From: Pseudopyrenochaeta lycopersici
Lineage: Eukaryota; Ascomycota; Dothideomycetes; Pleosporales; Pseudopyrenochaetaceae
DNA length: 64,000 nucleotides
Assembly: GCA_003313425.1 (NCBI GenBank)
Contig: NHZP01000002.1
Span: forward strand, 1,054,001 to 1,118,000
Reading direction: 5' to 3'
Position numbers and translations under genes: made by a program. Below are positions 47,764-58,464 of the stretch, piece after piece. How positions within the stretch are numbered: the stretch's first letter is position 1; every line of letters starts with the position of its first letter. The notes beneath the pieces were generated by a model. It was not told the DNA's origin. It saw nothing but the letters and a program-made list of their open reading frames with translations, and ran no database searches.

Positions 47764-49521
47764 ATGTCCAAACGAGTCCCCGACGTGAGGCGTGACTCGA
47801 TGCATAGCCATATTAGTCGGGGAAGCTCACAGAGCGCTCCTCAACCTCCGCTCGAGTTGCTACCTCACCACTATCAACCAACAATGGCGGCCAATCCCCC
47901 AGCGACATACGCCAGTACGGATGGCCGTGTATATAGTCCGCAGGGTGTTCAAGAGCATCTTTGGCGCAGAGCGGCTTCGATGCAGAATCAGCAGCAGATG
48001 CATGCGACAGCAGCGCAGGAGATTCAGTGGATTCAAGAGCAGCGCGCACATACACGACAAAATGCACATATTCTCACCCCACCGCAGACAGCCACTCAAC
48101 CCTTTGCAAAACAAATGGGTTTCTATAATAGTCAGCACGGCGACCTGGTTGCTCAGTCTCCTCCGCTCAAATCGGCGTCTCCTCTATCTATGTTCGCCTG
48201 GAATCCGCCTTACTATCCACATGCTTCTCAGGTCGCTAGTCATACAGGATACAATGAGCAGTCACAGACTATTACGTCTCCGTTCTTCCCGAACTCTAAC
48301 GGCTACGAACTCAGTACGATGGATATGCCCGTCATGGCTCAAGGGAGCCCGATTGAATCTCTTTCGAATATAGGATATGGATTTACTGACGCCACGCAAG
48401 CATCCATACCTTTGGATCCCCGACTAATGAGCCCCGTCGATAGGTATATCGCTGGTACGCCATCCTCACCGATGCCATCTCAGATCATGAAATCCGCCCC
48501 ATCATATCAAAGTCCCTTCTCTGGTCGTCCGCATTCGGCACTTCTTCCACCTCAGTACGCAGGAACGAAGCGTTCTGCACCAACAACACGTAATGCGTAC
48601 ACCGATGGCCCCGCACCGAAGAAGGGTATGTTCACGACAGCATTGCCTCCACGACCGAGTAGTACGCAAGGCGTAGCTGTGTCGGTACAGCAGAAAAGAC
48701 CGGGACGCACCCAGCAGGTGGGCGACAGGATCAAAAAGGAAGCAGTAAAGTGCGGTGTTACTGTTCTGGACATGTCGACTCAGGAACTTAGCACGAACAA
48801 GCGTACAAGCAATGCTGAGGTGCCACTGGGGAATAAATGCCGCTCTGCAGCTACAATGGAGGAAGGAAACAAACAAGAATCCATCGACATGAGGGATTCA
48901 GACTCCCGACATCACCGACACCTACAGGCACAAGTCTCTCACATCAACGCACCAACTACTGCCTCGGCGCGTCTCGAGCCTGACCTCGCTGACTTCGCCG
49001 CTCAAGACATCAACCAGTACGCGCTCAAGCACGGCGTTTACATATCCGACGTCGAACTCGGTACACATATCGAGTTAACTCTGCAAAGCTGGCTCATGCA
49101 CCGAAAAGACATCGCCCTCGCCCGCTCTATGCTCGAACCATCTCTAACAAACGTCAAGCGCCTCTGTCGTGGATCTTATATAACGGAACAAAGCGTAGTA
49201 AATGTTCTGAACTCGCTGCATACTAAAGCCTCGGGAATCCACGCACTCTATAACACGTCCGCAACACCAGACAGCGTGAGTGGCCCGACGGATCAATCTG
49301 CTTTGTCGGGACCTCACGGCCAGATATTTCCCTCTACACCTGAGCACGCACTGGAGATGTGCGCGACAGATGTGCAGGGCCAACTTCACCCATCTGAGGA
49401 CTGTGGGATTGGCGAAGAAAGGGCAGATCTACTGTATCAGCTTCATTCAGTGGCTGCAGAGAAGAAAACTAGAGTGGGGTCTCTATGGAAGGGGAATCCG
49501 GGGGAGGCGAGTTGGGTTTAG
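47764..49521 (+). CDS. Low-complexity Gln/Ser/Pro-rich protein, function unknown
   Basis: An intronless frame of 585 aa from the ATG at 47764 (MSKRVPDVRRDSMHSH). The N-terminal two thirds are Gln-, Ser-, Pro- and Tyr-rich and probably disordered (MQNQQQMHATAAQEIQWIQE), with a basic patch (KKGMFTTALPPRPSS; RPGRTQQVGDRIKKEAVKCG). A more ordered helical stretch near residues 415-490 reads DFAAQDINQYALKHGVYISD, then THIELTLQSWLMHRKDIALA. No known domain is recognised. The composition resembles fungal transcriptional or RNA-binding regulators, but that is only an impression. Confidence 0.7.
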   Translation: MSKRVPDVRRDSMHSHISRGSSQSAPQPPLELLPHHYQPTMAANPPATYASTDGRVYSPQGVQEHLWRRAASMQNQQQMHATAAQEIQWIQEQRAHTRQNAHILTPPQTATQPFAKQMGFYNSQHGDLVAQSPPLKSASPLSMFAWNPPYYPHASQVASHTGYNEQSQTITSPFFPNSNGYELSTMDMPVMAQGSPIESLSNIGYGFTDATQASIPLDPRLMSPVDRYIAGTPSSPMPSQIMKSAPSYQSPFSGRPHSALLPPQYAGTKRSAPTTRNAYTDGPAPKKGMFTTALPPRPSSTQGVAVSVQQKRPGRTQQVGDRIKKEAVKCGVTVLDMSTQELSTNKRTSNAEVPLGNKCRSAATMEEGNKQESIDMRDSDSRHHRHLQAQVSHINAPTTASARLEPDLADFAAQDINQYALKHGVYISDVELGTHIELTLQSWLMHRKDIALARSMLEPSLTNVKRLCRGSYITEQSVVNVLNSLHTKASGIHALYNTSATPDSVSGPTDQSALSGPHGQIFPSTPEHALEMCATDVQGQLHPSEDCGIGEERADLLYQLHSVAAEKKTRVGSLWKGNPGEASWV

Positions 49522-50848
49522 CTATAGCAAAGATATGTATGACTAATATGTTCAAATATATTTAGGGTGTTGGGGACAAAGCGCGGGATGATAGCCATTA
49601 CGATACTCAGATATGAGACGATTTGGGTACCCAATATGGCTCTATGAAGAATGCATGAGCAATCTTTGAGGCTCAAATCCGTCTGCGTATCACTAGATTT
49701 ATGTGGATGTCATGGTATATATGAATGATGGATTCCCATTTCCATCTGTGTGCTCCTGATGAATGCAATTTTGAACTTGCACTTGATGTACTCGCTAGTA
49801 AGCGCATTTTGTCATGCTCTTTATTTATAAAGAGACAATCAGGCAGGCATGCTACTCAAAATAGCCTGACAGAGTTGTTTTTATGCGCTCATCATTTTGT
49901 TTAGGAAGCGGGGTTGGGACTTGAGCGGAATCACGAATATCTTTCCATGAGCGACATGCGGCAGCTTTACCAATTGGGGGGTGGTCCAACATCAAAACCT
50001 AGTTATTCGTGTTGAGACATGGCGCATAGCTCAATTTTAGCATGAGAGAAATACAGCCATAGTTTAACGCTATTCACATTTATTCATGGACAAGGTCGAT
50101 TACTTGTGATATCACGGATGGCGGTTCCCTACACTCGTAATATGGCACGACTCAACAATTTCGGTAACAATCAGCCTTGAAACTGCGTTTCTCGCTAGGC
50201 ATCACTCTTGAACGCCGGGAATTCTGAGGAGAACGAAACAGTGCATCGAAGATATCCATAGCAGAGTTATTCGGAACTTGATCCTTTATTTACGGCATTC
50301 AATGAAATCATCGTTGATATTTACTATATGTTTTTAGTTTTCCCTCTTGTCTAAATATCTAGGCTTCTTTGTTTCCTCGATTTTTATGCCTAGTAGGACG
50401 TTTTGGTAGATCCACAATATAGGTATATGTTAAAGTTCAATACCATCTCTCAAATTCTCGTATTTGAGGAGAGGTTGGCTTCTTGAGATATCCAAGTATA
50501 GTGGATTCAAAGGTATTGTCAAGTTTCCTAACAGGGCCAACTGATTTTATGGCCAGAAAAGGGTGTTTGTTTAGCAAACCGTAGCTGGGATGAGGAGAAC
50601 CTCTGTGGCTAAGGCTATATTGACTATCCTTTTAGTACGTATATATCATGTCCGAAACACAGACGAAGATACCACGATTTAGTTCGTTCTGGAGTCGCGC
50701 TCGATTCAAAAGTTCCCGTCAATAGTGACTGCCTCCACACAAGACCCTTTGAAACGGTAGATGACCGCCAAAATTGACTTTGTGGTCGTAAAGGATTGTT
50801 GCGTGATTGGTCTTTCGTTGCATCTTCTGAGAGGGGCTGGCGCAAGTT
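49522..50848. other. Convergent 3' intergenic region (1.3 kb)
   Basis: AT-rich and with no supported gene. It separates the core genes on the left from the carbohydrate-related cluster on the right. Confidence 0.5.
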
Positions 50849-53014
50849 TTAGCTATTGCATGTGGAACCGAGCGCATCCGCCCAATCCCATAACAAACCC
50901 TGATCCAAGTCGATCAATCCATCTACTCCGTATTCTGTAGCTTCGAGATACGGCCAGAGAGATGCTTGGTCGTCCATGGGCGTAGTCAGCCCCTGCTGCG
51001 CCAGCGTAGAGGCACTAATCTCAGCAATGCCGGGTTCTGGACCCGGTTCGAGAGTACCAGGAACAGGATTAAAAATTGGAGTTGTAGGGTTCTGAGGCAG
51101 GTTTTGTGCGATCGTTGCTGAATCATCCTCCTCAGAGTCTTCCCCTCGGACCGGTCGCGCTCGAAAATCCACGTCAACCGCAGCCTTTTGGCGAGGAAGT
51201 GGAGCATTTGGCTCAACAATGCTTTGCAGCATGTTGCGAATATCCTCAACGTATATCCCAAACTTGGGAAAGTACGGCGTCAACCCACCTAATACCTCGA
51301 TGAAAACGCTGAAGTAAAGTTTCGCAACATTGGGACTCATTGTGAAGGCAGGGCTGTCACGATGACAGGCGTAGAGAATGGCGCAGGAAGCTTGGTACAA
51401 CAGCACAAAGATAGCGACATCGCTGGTGTAGAGGTCGTTAGCACCCGACTGGTAAGTGGATTTGATGATATCGCCTATGGCCATGGCATGCTTCAGACAT
51501 TCCGACTGCGCGTACATGACGAGATTTGGTGTAGTCGCATGAATAACATCATCTGGAAGGGCTTCCCGGTATCCTGGATTCAGTAGCCGGTAGAGTTCGC
51601 AATGACAGTGGTGGAAGTAAATGTGAAAAATGATGAAAGTTATCCGCTCTGGGGAGAATGCGCGTAGCTCGACTGCACGAGCGCTAAAACGAAGCTCTGT
51701 AGGTAAAGAACTATTTATTTCTTGAAATTCTGCTTCGAATGCATTGAACTGCGGCAGAGATAGTTCGGGGCTTGTTGAAGTTTCGAGGAGCTTCTTTGTG
51801 TATTGAAGCACTCGGTTCCGGATATCGGCAAGGCGGAGAAAAAGCGCTGAAAGCGATAGCTCAGCTGTAGAACCGGATTTATCATGAAGATGCTCAGTCC
51901 GAATGGCGACATCAGTGTCGAAGTAGCGATCCTGGCATGGGAGTTGGATGTTCAATCCAGCCACAGGTAATGTTATATATTCCGCAACGCCGCCAGCAGA
52001 AAATCTGTCCACTGTGAACACACACCACATCAGCCGCCTTCGGCACTCTTGTTCCACGAATGACAGTTTGTTATTCTCTTTGTGCAGCTTCAAACTGTAA
52101 GCCATTCTTGCCGCAAGAGCTAGAAAGTAAAAGGTCTTGTTACTCTGATGATTGCAACGACGATTATATCCAAGTACCATGAGTGCTTGGACTTTCGTAA
52201 CGCTTGTCTGTCCTAAGCTCTGAAATATCATTGTCTCAGCTCGTTCGATCCATGACCTAGCCATGCACGAGACCTCTGTTTGGAAGGGCAAGAAGCGTGA
52301 GGCTGCTCCACAGATAGCAAGTAAGAGCACAGGGGCGAAAAGGTCTGATGAATACTGGCGCAGTGTATCTGCTCGATGGAGGAAGTTGAAAGACAGTACC
52401 GGGTGTATGTATGCAAAATAAGCTTCAATGTGTTGCCTAGCAATAACTTTGCTGCAGCCCAAGATCCTGCAAACGGGTTAGTACGATACGAACAGTCATC
52501 AGCTTTGGGATCACACCTGTCCAGCTCAACGTGGGTCGAGGTAGCTGGGCTGTTCAAGGGTTCATCCATAGTCGTGATTGTGCTGTGGGCGCTGCTCACT
52601 GAGCTGCTCAGCAATTCTGACCGTGAAGAACCAGCCACATCCGCTTGTCGTATGCGATTCTCCTGGGGTCGGTACCGACGTACCGTGAGTGAATAAGTAC
52701 ACGTGATTCCAAGTTGCCAACAACGGTGGCAGCTTGATTTCCCTTGTTCGGTCACGCAGCGAACCCTTTGGGCATGACACACATTACAGGCCTTTCCGCC
52801 GCGTTTCCTGGGAGGGGATGAATTTTCTGTTGACTGAGGAGAGATGGAAAGAGTAGGATGGGCTATTGAGCATTGAAATCCGAGACGAGTGCAGGCTTCG
52901 CAACTGCCTGGACCACCACGACAACGAACCTGAGGAGTTGCTTGTCAATCAATATATTGTGCGGATGGGAGCGCCGCATACCTTCCTCTGTCGGCATTGG
53001 CTACATGAAGGCAT
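50849..53014 (-). CDS. Transcription factor with two tandem Zn2Cys6 clusters
   Basis: Three exons: 53014-52982 (33 nt), 52929-52517 and 52466-50849; introns of 52 and 50 nt, the second with a TACTAAC branch site. The product is about 687 aa. Exon 1 (MPSCSQCRQRK) plus the start of exon 2 (VRCRGGPGSCEACTRLGFQC) make a perfect Cx2Cx6Cx6Cx2Cx6C zinc cluster. About 30 residues on, after PPRKRGGKA, a second cluster follows: CNVCHAQRVRC, then VTEQGKSSCHRCWQLGITC (Cx2Cx6Cx8Cx2Cx6C). A fungal regulatory domain begins with ILGCSKVIARQHIEAYFAYI and continues through ECRRRLMWCVFTVDRFSAGG. The C terminus is acidic (DLDQGLLWDWADALG), a likely activation region. Two clusters in one protein are rare. It is the likely regulator of the sulfatase-transporter-GH115 genes beside it. 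Confidence 0.9.
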
Positions 53015-53495
53015 CACTCTGGTTATACTGCTCTATAGTCAAGGTAACCTGAATACTTTCGCTATATACTCCGTCGTGACACATGTTCGATGATGGATCG
53101 TAGGAGAGGCTCTATCCTTACCCGGTTTCCATTTGCCCCTCGCACAAACCTCGGGTAATTACAAACGCCATTTTCGCTTATGTTCCGTGATGATGGGCGT
53201 TTCCCCGAGTAGGTTTGGAAGCAACCGGGAATGTGGGGTTGGCGCGCGGAAGTCGTCGAGGCTTGCCGGTTATCGGTATCCCTTTCACTTGATTGGCAGT
53301 TGACCTTGGACGAGCACCCAACTGCCAAGTTTACTCAACTGTCAGTACCAGGGAATGCGCGTGTCACCAAAAAGCACCCACAATCGACAAGACTTGATTT
53401 TTGCGTAGGCTGGTATGCCAATTGTATCAGTGGGGTAAGCCACGTAAGGCATGAATAATACTTGTACCCTGGTTCCGCTTGACTGGATATCCTAA
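53015..53495. other. Upstream region of the dual zinc-cluster regulator
   Basis: It contains TTACCCG (53118-53124) and its inverse CGGGTAA (53152-53158), plus CCG-N5-CGG at 53266-53276. All are candidate zinc-cluster sites for autoregulation, but such triplets are common by chance. No gene is supported. Confidence 0.4.
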
Positions 53496-55100
53496 CTACA
53501 GCTTTCGCTTGATTGGATGCACAGGTATATCGCCAATCTCGAGCATTTTATCCTCCAAAACCCTCGTCATGTGTCGCACAACATCTCTATAGGTCTCCTC
53601 ATCATACACATTAAAAAGCTCCAAAGGGTCTTCCTGGCAGTCGAATAGCTCCCATTCTTTATGTTCAGCATCAGCGGAATTCGCGCCTTCAAGACCAAAA
53701 TCTTCGTTGTACCAATAGATCAACTTGTATCGTTGATCTCTTACTCCATAGTGTGCGTACGCATGATGAATCACATCGTTATGCATCCAGTATCGATGAT
53801 AAGCGACTTGTTGCCATTCCGCCGGCCTTTGACTTCTAAGCAAGCTTCGAAATGACACACCTTGCATGTAGTTTGGGATCTTCATGCCGGCGCAGTCGAG
53901 CCATGTGGGCGCAAAATCGACATTGCAAACTATGTCATTGCACACTGAACCCGGTTTGATCTCTCTAGGCCATCGCACAAGTAATGGCATCTGAAAGCTC
54001 TCTTCATACATGAAGCGCTTGTCAAACCAGCCATGCTCACCGAGGAAGAAGCCTTGATCAGATGTATATATCACAATAGTGTTATCTGCAATCCCTTCAT
54101 CGTCAAGGTAATTGAGCAGGCGGCCTGTGTTATCGTCGATGCTCTGAATTGTACGCAGATACCGCTGCATGTAGCGCTGGTACTTGAATTCTGCAAGCTC
54201 TTGGCGCGTTTGAAACGTAAATATCGTACCGTCGTCCTTATCGATGAGACGCAGAGTGGTGACATCATCTGGGTTTGGGATCTTGCGGTCATCTGGTGTC
54301 AGTGTGTAAGTTTGACTGAAACCAGAGCGATTTGAGTGCTATGAGAACGTACTGTAGTACCAGACATCAAGTAGCTTCTCGCCGACTTCACTACCGCCAT
54401 CTGGTTGCGCTAGGCCAAGGTCATGGTATGTAATGTCATCGGCAACGCGCATTTTCGCAATCTTAGCGGCCCTGGCCCGATTTTTGTAGTCATCCGTGAA
54501 TGTATCCGGCAACTTCACTGGGTCCTTATATAAATGCTTGTGCTTCGGATCGCACTCCCAGCTACGATGTGGTGCTTTGTGATGGCACATGACGAAAAAT
54601 GGTCGCGATTTATCTCGGCTTTTGATGAAATCCAAGCTCTTTTCAGTGATAACGTCTGTCACGTACCCAGGTACACGCTTGGTTCCTGATGGCTCAATGA
54701 ATAGTGGATCATAATATTCGCCCTGGCCGGGAACGACGCTCCAGTAATCGAAGCCCTTTGGCTCATGACCCTTTCCCTCTCCAAGATGCCATTTACCAAC
54801 CATTGCTGTTTGGTAGCCTCCAGAACGTAGGTGCTTTGCGACGTTGGGTAGCCTGTCGTTGATCTTGGAGGCAAGCGTCATAACTAGATTGACATGGTTA
54901 TGGGTTCCGGTCAGAATGGCTGCGCGCGACGGTGTGCAGATACTGTTTGTGACATAGCAGTGATTGAACAACATGCCTTCGTTCGCAATTCTATCCAAGT
55001 TTGGAGTTCTGTTGATGCCGGCGCCGTAGCAAGAGATGGACTTGCTGGCGTGGTCATCCGCCATGATGAACAGGATGTTTGGAGACGTGTGCGTGTCCAT
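53496..55100 (-). CDS. Sulfatase (S1 family), cytosolic
   Basis: Exons 55100-54353 and 54292-53496, joined across a 60-nt GTACGT..CACCAG intron, encode about 514 aa. The N terminus goes straight into the alkaline-phosphatase-like core (PNILFIMADDHASKSISCYG), with no signal peptide. The active-site signature NSICTPSRAAILTG carries Cys55 in C-x-P-S-R, the residue converted to formylglycine. Asp15/Asp16 are metal ligands; later motifs are KWHLGEGKGHEPKGFD, HHKAPHRSW and YTSDQGFFLGEHGWFDKRFM. The C-terminal FDCQEDPLELFNVYD is the usual end block. It hydrolyses sulfate esters, probably of an imported sugar. It resembles bacterial carbohydrate sulfatases more than arylsulfatases. It is divergent from the sugar transporter gene, and formylglycine formation in the fungal cytosol is an open question. 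Confidence 0.9.
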
Positions 55101-55720
55101 TGCAGCGCGTAGGGCTATGAGAGCCTAAGATAGTACGGTGTAATATTGGGGGTAGGAGGCTATCTATAAAACATCAACCGATGGCAAGTCAGACGTCAGC
55201 AATCAGAAAAGTAGGAGGGCGCGTTCGCAGAAAGTCACGTCGAGTTTTAGCCTGAAGAAATGGGCCCAACGGCGGCCCGTTAAGTGCCATTAGCATGCAC
55301 GACATGAATTATCCCTAGCAGCAGGGCAGACCGTGATGGCGAACGTAGCATAATAGGGCGGGACGCGAGACGATTCTCAAGAGAAAAATTGTGGGTCGGC
55401 AGGAGACTACGGCTGTCGGGGAGTCCAAAACGGAAACCGACGCCTATCGGCCTCCATGATGCTTCCGATCCCCGCATATGGTTCGAACATTGGACTCCAC
55501 ACCCAATAGTGACCTTTCAAGAACGCCCAGAGCTTAAGCACATCATCCCCAATATCTTTTACGACATTATGTATGCCTGAATGGCAGATGAATCCATGAT
55601 CTTGACTTCCGAGTTGGCAAGGTTTCGGTCGACTTGACTCGTGCACCGTGCTTGCATTTAAGACCGAGCAGCCTACGTCTCATGATGTTCTATACAGCAT
55701 AGCATTTTGACAAAGCTACC
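55101..55720. other. Bidirectional promoter of the sulfatase and transporter genes
   Basis: A 620-bp region between the divergent starts, with the CGG/CCG palindrome at 55268-55281 (listed separately). No gene is supported. Confidence 0.5.
55268..55281. promoter_or_regulatory. AACGG-N4-CCGTT palindrome, candidate zinc-cluster site
   Basis: Inverted CGG triplets four bases apart with matching AA/TT flanks. It lies 168 bp upstream of the sulfatase ATG in the shared promoter. The form is typical of Zn2Cys6 dimer sites; that the neighbouring dual-cluster regulator binds it is inference. Confidence 0.45.
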
Positions 55721-57491
55721 ATGGGTGCTCTCAAATCCGAACATGATGACGCAACTTCTGATCAGAAACATGTCGACAGTGCAATCAGAGATATCGACTC
55801 TGCCAAAGACACGGGCAGCATTGAAACAGATGCTGCACTTGGCTTTGAGCAGGAGAAGGCAATGTCAACCAGACAGGCTTTCTGGTATTACCGCAAGGCT
55901 GTGCTATGGTCAATTGTAATTTGTAAGTCTCCACTATCGCAACTCGTTCGTGACTAACCCATTTGGTAGCCATGGCCAACATTATGGAGTCTTATGATAT
56001 TCAGCTCATCAAAGGCTTCTACGCATTGCCTCAATTTAACAAGAAGTATGGCTTCCGGCTCCCAAACGGCACATATCAAATCGACGCAAAGTGGCAACTA
56101 GCATTGAGTTTAGCCCAGCTTTGCGGGTTGATTATTGGTGTTTTTGCCAACGGATCTTTGGCCGAGCGATACAGGCCAAGACATGTTACGATTGCGGCAT
56201 TCGTCTTTCTTACAGCATTTATAACGATTACTTTCACTGCACATGATGTGCCAATGTTGTTTGGTGGGGAGATATTATGGTAAACGCAACCCAGCCCGAC
56301 TGTGCAGAACACATGCTCATCACAATTACAGCGGTTTGACCTGGGGTATTTTCGCGGCTGCAGCGCCAGTTTACGCGGCGGAAGTCGTCCCAACCTCTTT
56401 ACGCGGCTACGTAACCACGTACGTGAATCTATGCTGGGTCATGGGCCGACTTCTATCAAGCGGCGTCCTGCGAGGCTTTGTGAATGTTCAATCCGATCTG
56501 GCCTTTAGAATCCCATTCGCAATTCAATGGATCTGGCCTCCTTTCTTAATCGTGGCCACATACTTCGCACCCGAATCTCCGTGGTGGCTCGTTCGCCATG
56601 GCCACGCGACGGAAGCGAAGGCGTCACTCGATCGATTAGTTGCTGCTCCCGCAGGCGTCGTCAATAATGACTATGCGCTGGCCATGATGCAGCACACTGT
56701 CAACCTGGAACGCAATATGAAGGTTGGAGGTTCGTACATCGATTGCTTTCGAGGTACCAATTTGCGTCGAACGGAAGTTGCTATGGTGTCCTGGGGCTTG
56801 CAGATCCTCCCAGGCTTTGTGATCCAGAACTACACCACTTACTTCTTCACTTTAGCTGGGCTTGCTCCGAGCGACTCCTTCAGTCTCTCAATGGGAACAT
56901 TTGGCATGGCTTTTACGGGAACCTGTCTATCCTGGGTGCTCCAGGGTCGATGGGGCCGAAGGACGATATACTTGTCAGGTCTAGTCCTTATGCTTCCCGT
57001 GATGTGGATCGTTGCATTTCTCGAGTTCGCGCCAAATGCTGCGTCTAATTCTTCGATTCGATGGACGCAATCCGCAATCCTTATGATATGGTTCTTTATT
57101 TACGGTAAGTATATACGTCAGCCTTATACTACTGGGCGCCACGTTAACGATTTTCAATTCAGGAAGTACGATCGGTCCCATCCCTTACGCCATTGCATCT
57201 GAAGTGAGCGCGTCCGAACTCCGTACCAAGACCATTGCGCTCGGCCGCAACGTATACTACATTTTGTCTATTGTTAATTCGGCCATTGCGCCGTACATGT
57301 TGAATCCAAGTCGCTGGGATCTCAAGGGGAAATCAGCATTTCCAGCTGCTATTTTCACAATCCTCATGGTGATCTGGGCGTACTTTCGACTTCCCGAGAC
57401 AAAGGGGATGACCCCTGCGACGCTCGATCATTTGTTCTATGAGAAAGTGAGCGCGCGGAAGTTTAAGGAGGAGGCGAAGAGATTTCAGTAG
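55721..57491 (+). CDS. MFS alpha-glucoside/maltose-type sugar transporter
   Basis: Four exons (55721-55922, 55970-56279, 56332-57104, 57163-57491; introns 47, 52 and 58 nt) encode about 537 aa. TM1 reads AVLWSIVISMANIMESYDI, as in the fungal maltose/alpha-glucoside permease group. The gene has NKKYGFRLPNGTYQIDAKWQ, EVVPTSLRGYVTTYVNLCW, FAPESPWWLVRHGHATEA (PESPWWL motif), GRWGRRTIYLSGL and RLPETKGMTPATLDHLFYEK. It probably imports an oligosaccharide or glycoside with protons. Its shared promoter with a cytosolic sulfatase suggests that the cargo, or a linked sugar, may be sulfated or uronic-acid-bearing; this is inference. Confidence 0.93.
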
Positions 57492-58464
57492 GCAGATCAA
57501 GGCAAATAGTATACCTTACACCCTTCTACAGGTTGTATACCAGAGTGCAGAAATTTCATTCAAATAGCGAGAAAATTGAATCCTAGTGCTTGCAATGTGG
57601 TGCTAGCTGAAAGCAGTGAAGTGAGTTTTATTAGGCACAGCACAGTCTATAGTATCGCCAGTGATCAACAATATCTATTCGTTCTAGTCCTGAACCTTAA
57701 ATTGAATAGAGTAATAAGAATAACCGTTTTAATGACGTTGGTAGCGGGTCTGCTGTTGAAGTGCTTCTGGTCACCTATATACCTTCCGCGACCCATCCCC
57801 GAAGAAAACGCTTGTGTGGAGAAAATATTTCCTCCAGGGTGGGCTTCTGAGGCCATCAAACATACTTCAAAAATACTTTCATAGTACGCTAAGTTCATAC
57901 CTATCAATTTCTGCGGTTCTATATAGGCTCGGCTTCTCTAACATCGACGTGTCGGTGATGTGCAAAGCACAACGAAGACTAGTTAAGACAAGGGAAGCGC
58001 AATAGATATGCACTGATGATGCACAGAACAAAACTGGCTCCCACCACGACAGCTGCGACGGTATCTTCTCCACAGTCGTATTACACATTCCTTGTTGATA
58101 CGCTTATTAGAAGTGTCAATACCAAACAAATTGTTGTATTGGGAGCCAATCACTTAAGCAACTCTGTTCCATTTTTAAATGTGACGTATGATATCTCTGA
58201 CTTCAAGAATCGTCGAAGAATAAAAACTACGCGATTTCTTGATCTAAACGAGTTGCAGCAGCGGCAGACTAGCTTTGAGTGGTGATATACTTTGAACTGT
58301 CGACAATACCCATATACAGGAGCAATTTAACCGCAGGCACGATCGCCTTCAATAACGATTCTGCCCCGCAATGCTGCATTTCTATTTTGAAACAGGCGCC
58401 ATGACGTTTATATGAGCCTTTACCCGCCCAGGTTGCTTTTGAAAATCCTTTGTCGCATTCCAGC
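57492..58464. other. Upstream region of the GH115 gene
   Basis: About 970 bp, AT-rich, with no supported gene. Short open frames at 57576-58285 have no motif. No second copy of the CGG-N4-CCG palindrome was noticed here. Confidence 0.45.
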
